Source: DATFVA01 sp963832355
Lineage (GTDB): Bacteria; Bacteroidota; Ignavibacteria; Ignavibacteriales; Ignavibacteriaceae
Direction: 5' to 3'
DNA: 64,000 nt
Assembly (NCBI GenBank): GCA_963832355.1
Contig: CAWHTX010000015.1
Span: forward strand, 52,685 to 116,684
How positions within the stretch are numbered: position 1 is the stretch's first letter; the number at the start of each line of letters is the position of its first letter. The translations under genes were made by a program, and so were the position numbers. Under the pieces are notes generated by a model. The model was given only the letters and a program-made list of their open reading frames with translations. It had not been told where the DNA came from and searched no databases. Below are positions 63,652-64,000 of this stretch, piece after piece.

Positions 63652-64000
63652 ACGAAATATTCCAAACCATTGAAAGCTCCCTTCATAATTATGCGAAAAG
63701 TTATACCCCCCCTGATACTTCCATAAGGGCTGTAATTCACCAATGGCTAACCGCAATTATTTACAATACCGATATCTTCGCAAAATCTAAAGGTGTGGAT
63801 GAAAAATCGTATGATCCAATATTTTAAAGGATCAGTCGATTTCTCCTCAATTTTTAAAAAGCGACTATAAGAAAAAACAATAATTTTAATCCAAGGGAAT
63901 TACCAAAATTTAAATTTATTGATTTATTTGCCGGCATAGGTGGAATGCGATTAGGATTTGAAAATGTTGGAGGCGTATGTGTGTTTTCATCGGAATATGA
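63648..64000 (+). CDS. DNA cytosine-5 methyltransferase, N-terminal part (frameshifted)
   Basis: It starts at ATG 63648, overlapping the vsr stop. A helical N-terminal part MNEIFQTIESSLHNYAKSYT ends at a frame break near 63816. The continuation LKDQSISPQFLKSDYKK appears one base off, and a second break at the A-run 63872-63877 leads to NNNFNPRELPKFKFIDLFAG. FIDLFAGIGGMRLGFE is motif I (SAM binding) of C5 methyltransferases. The gene runs past the window. It probably belongs to a restriction-modification or orphan system with Vsr. Confidence 0.85.

Noticed and set aside
12614..63900. Programmed +1 frameshifting as a general recoding system
   Set aside because: The break sites share no slippery codon, stop context or stem-loop, and many are at homopolymers; indel errors explain them more simply.

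Overview
The window looks like a chromosomal piece of a member of the Ignavibacteria/Chlorobi branch of the Bacteroidota superphylum. The reasons are moderate GC, several secreted proteins ending in a C-terminal sorting-type domain with the signature NYPNPFNPST, many outer-membrane barrel proteins ending in aromatic residues, and a Bacteroidota-like gene style. No rRNA, tRNA, CRISPR array, transposase or replication origin was recognised.

Layout. 1-15300 is mostly housekeeping and envelope genes: glycosyltransferase, saccharopine-dehydrogenase-like enzyme, YihY, HAD phosphatase, thioesterase, metal permease, secreted M14 carboxypeptidase, PafA-like phosphatase, TolB-like propeller, DAACS symporter, hemW, YqaA-like protein. 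15400-22835 holds an NAD-linked [FeFe] hydrogenase operon, hydF-response regulator-hydC-hydB-hydA, with a histidine kinase and a small membrane protein downstream. 23200-35300 carries transporters, a DksA-finger/PP2C phosphatase fusion, a DEAD-box helicase, a desaturase and a TrpB2-type tryptophan synthase. 35600-41100 carries a lipoprotein, a DUF3160 protein and gamma-glutamyltransferase. 41110-44794 is a five-gene operon (TlpA, DUF4266, DUF3570, NusG-II/Tat protein, ApbE) that looks like an extracytoplasmic flavin-protein module. 45116-50104 has a paired M16 protease and a BNR-repeat secreted protein.

51198-56504 is the most striking region. It encodes a dihaem c lipoprotein with a Met/Gly-rich tail, a monohaem c protein, a Cyc2-like monohaem outer-membrane porin-cytochrome, a Rieske protein, a cytochrome b with a fused c domain and a further membrane-anchored c domain. 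Together they suggest a route for electrons between the cell surface and a bc-type quinone complex. MscS, DinB and an FtsX-type permease follow. From 61100 to the end the content becomes accessory: an unknown protein, DUF5131, two small unknown genes, Vsr and the start of a cytosine-5 DNA methyltransferase.

Two window-wide themes stand out. About ten genes are interrupted by single-base frameshifts, most needing one base skipped, which suggests indel errors in the assembly or recent decay. Several short dispersed repeat families sit between genes: an 11-bp-phased AGGCCG array, a CCTCGnAGAGG palindrome with compensating arms, REP-like hairpins and a folded element at 3736-3826.
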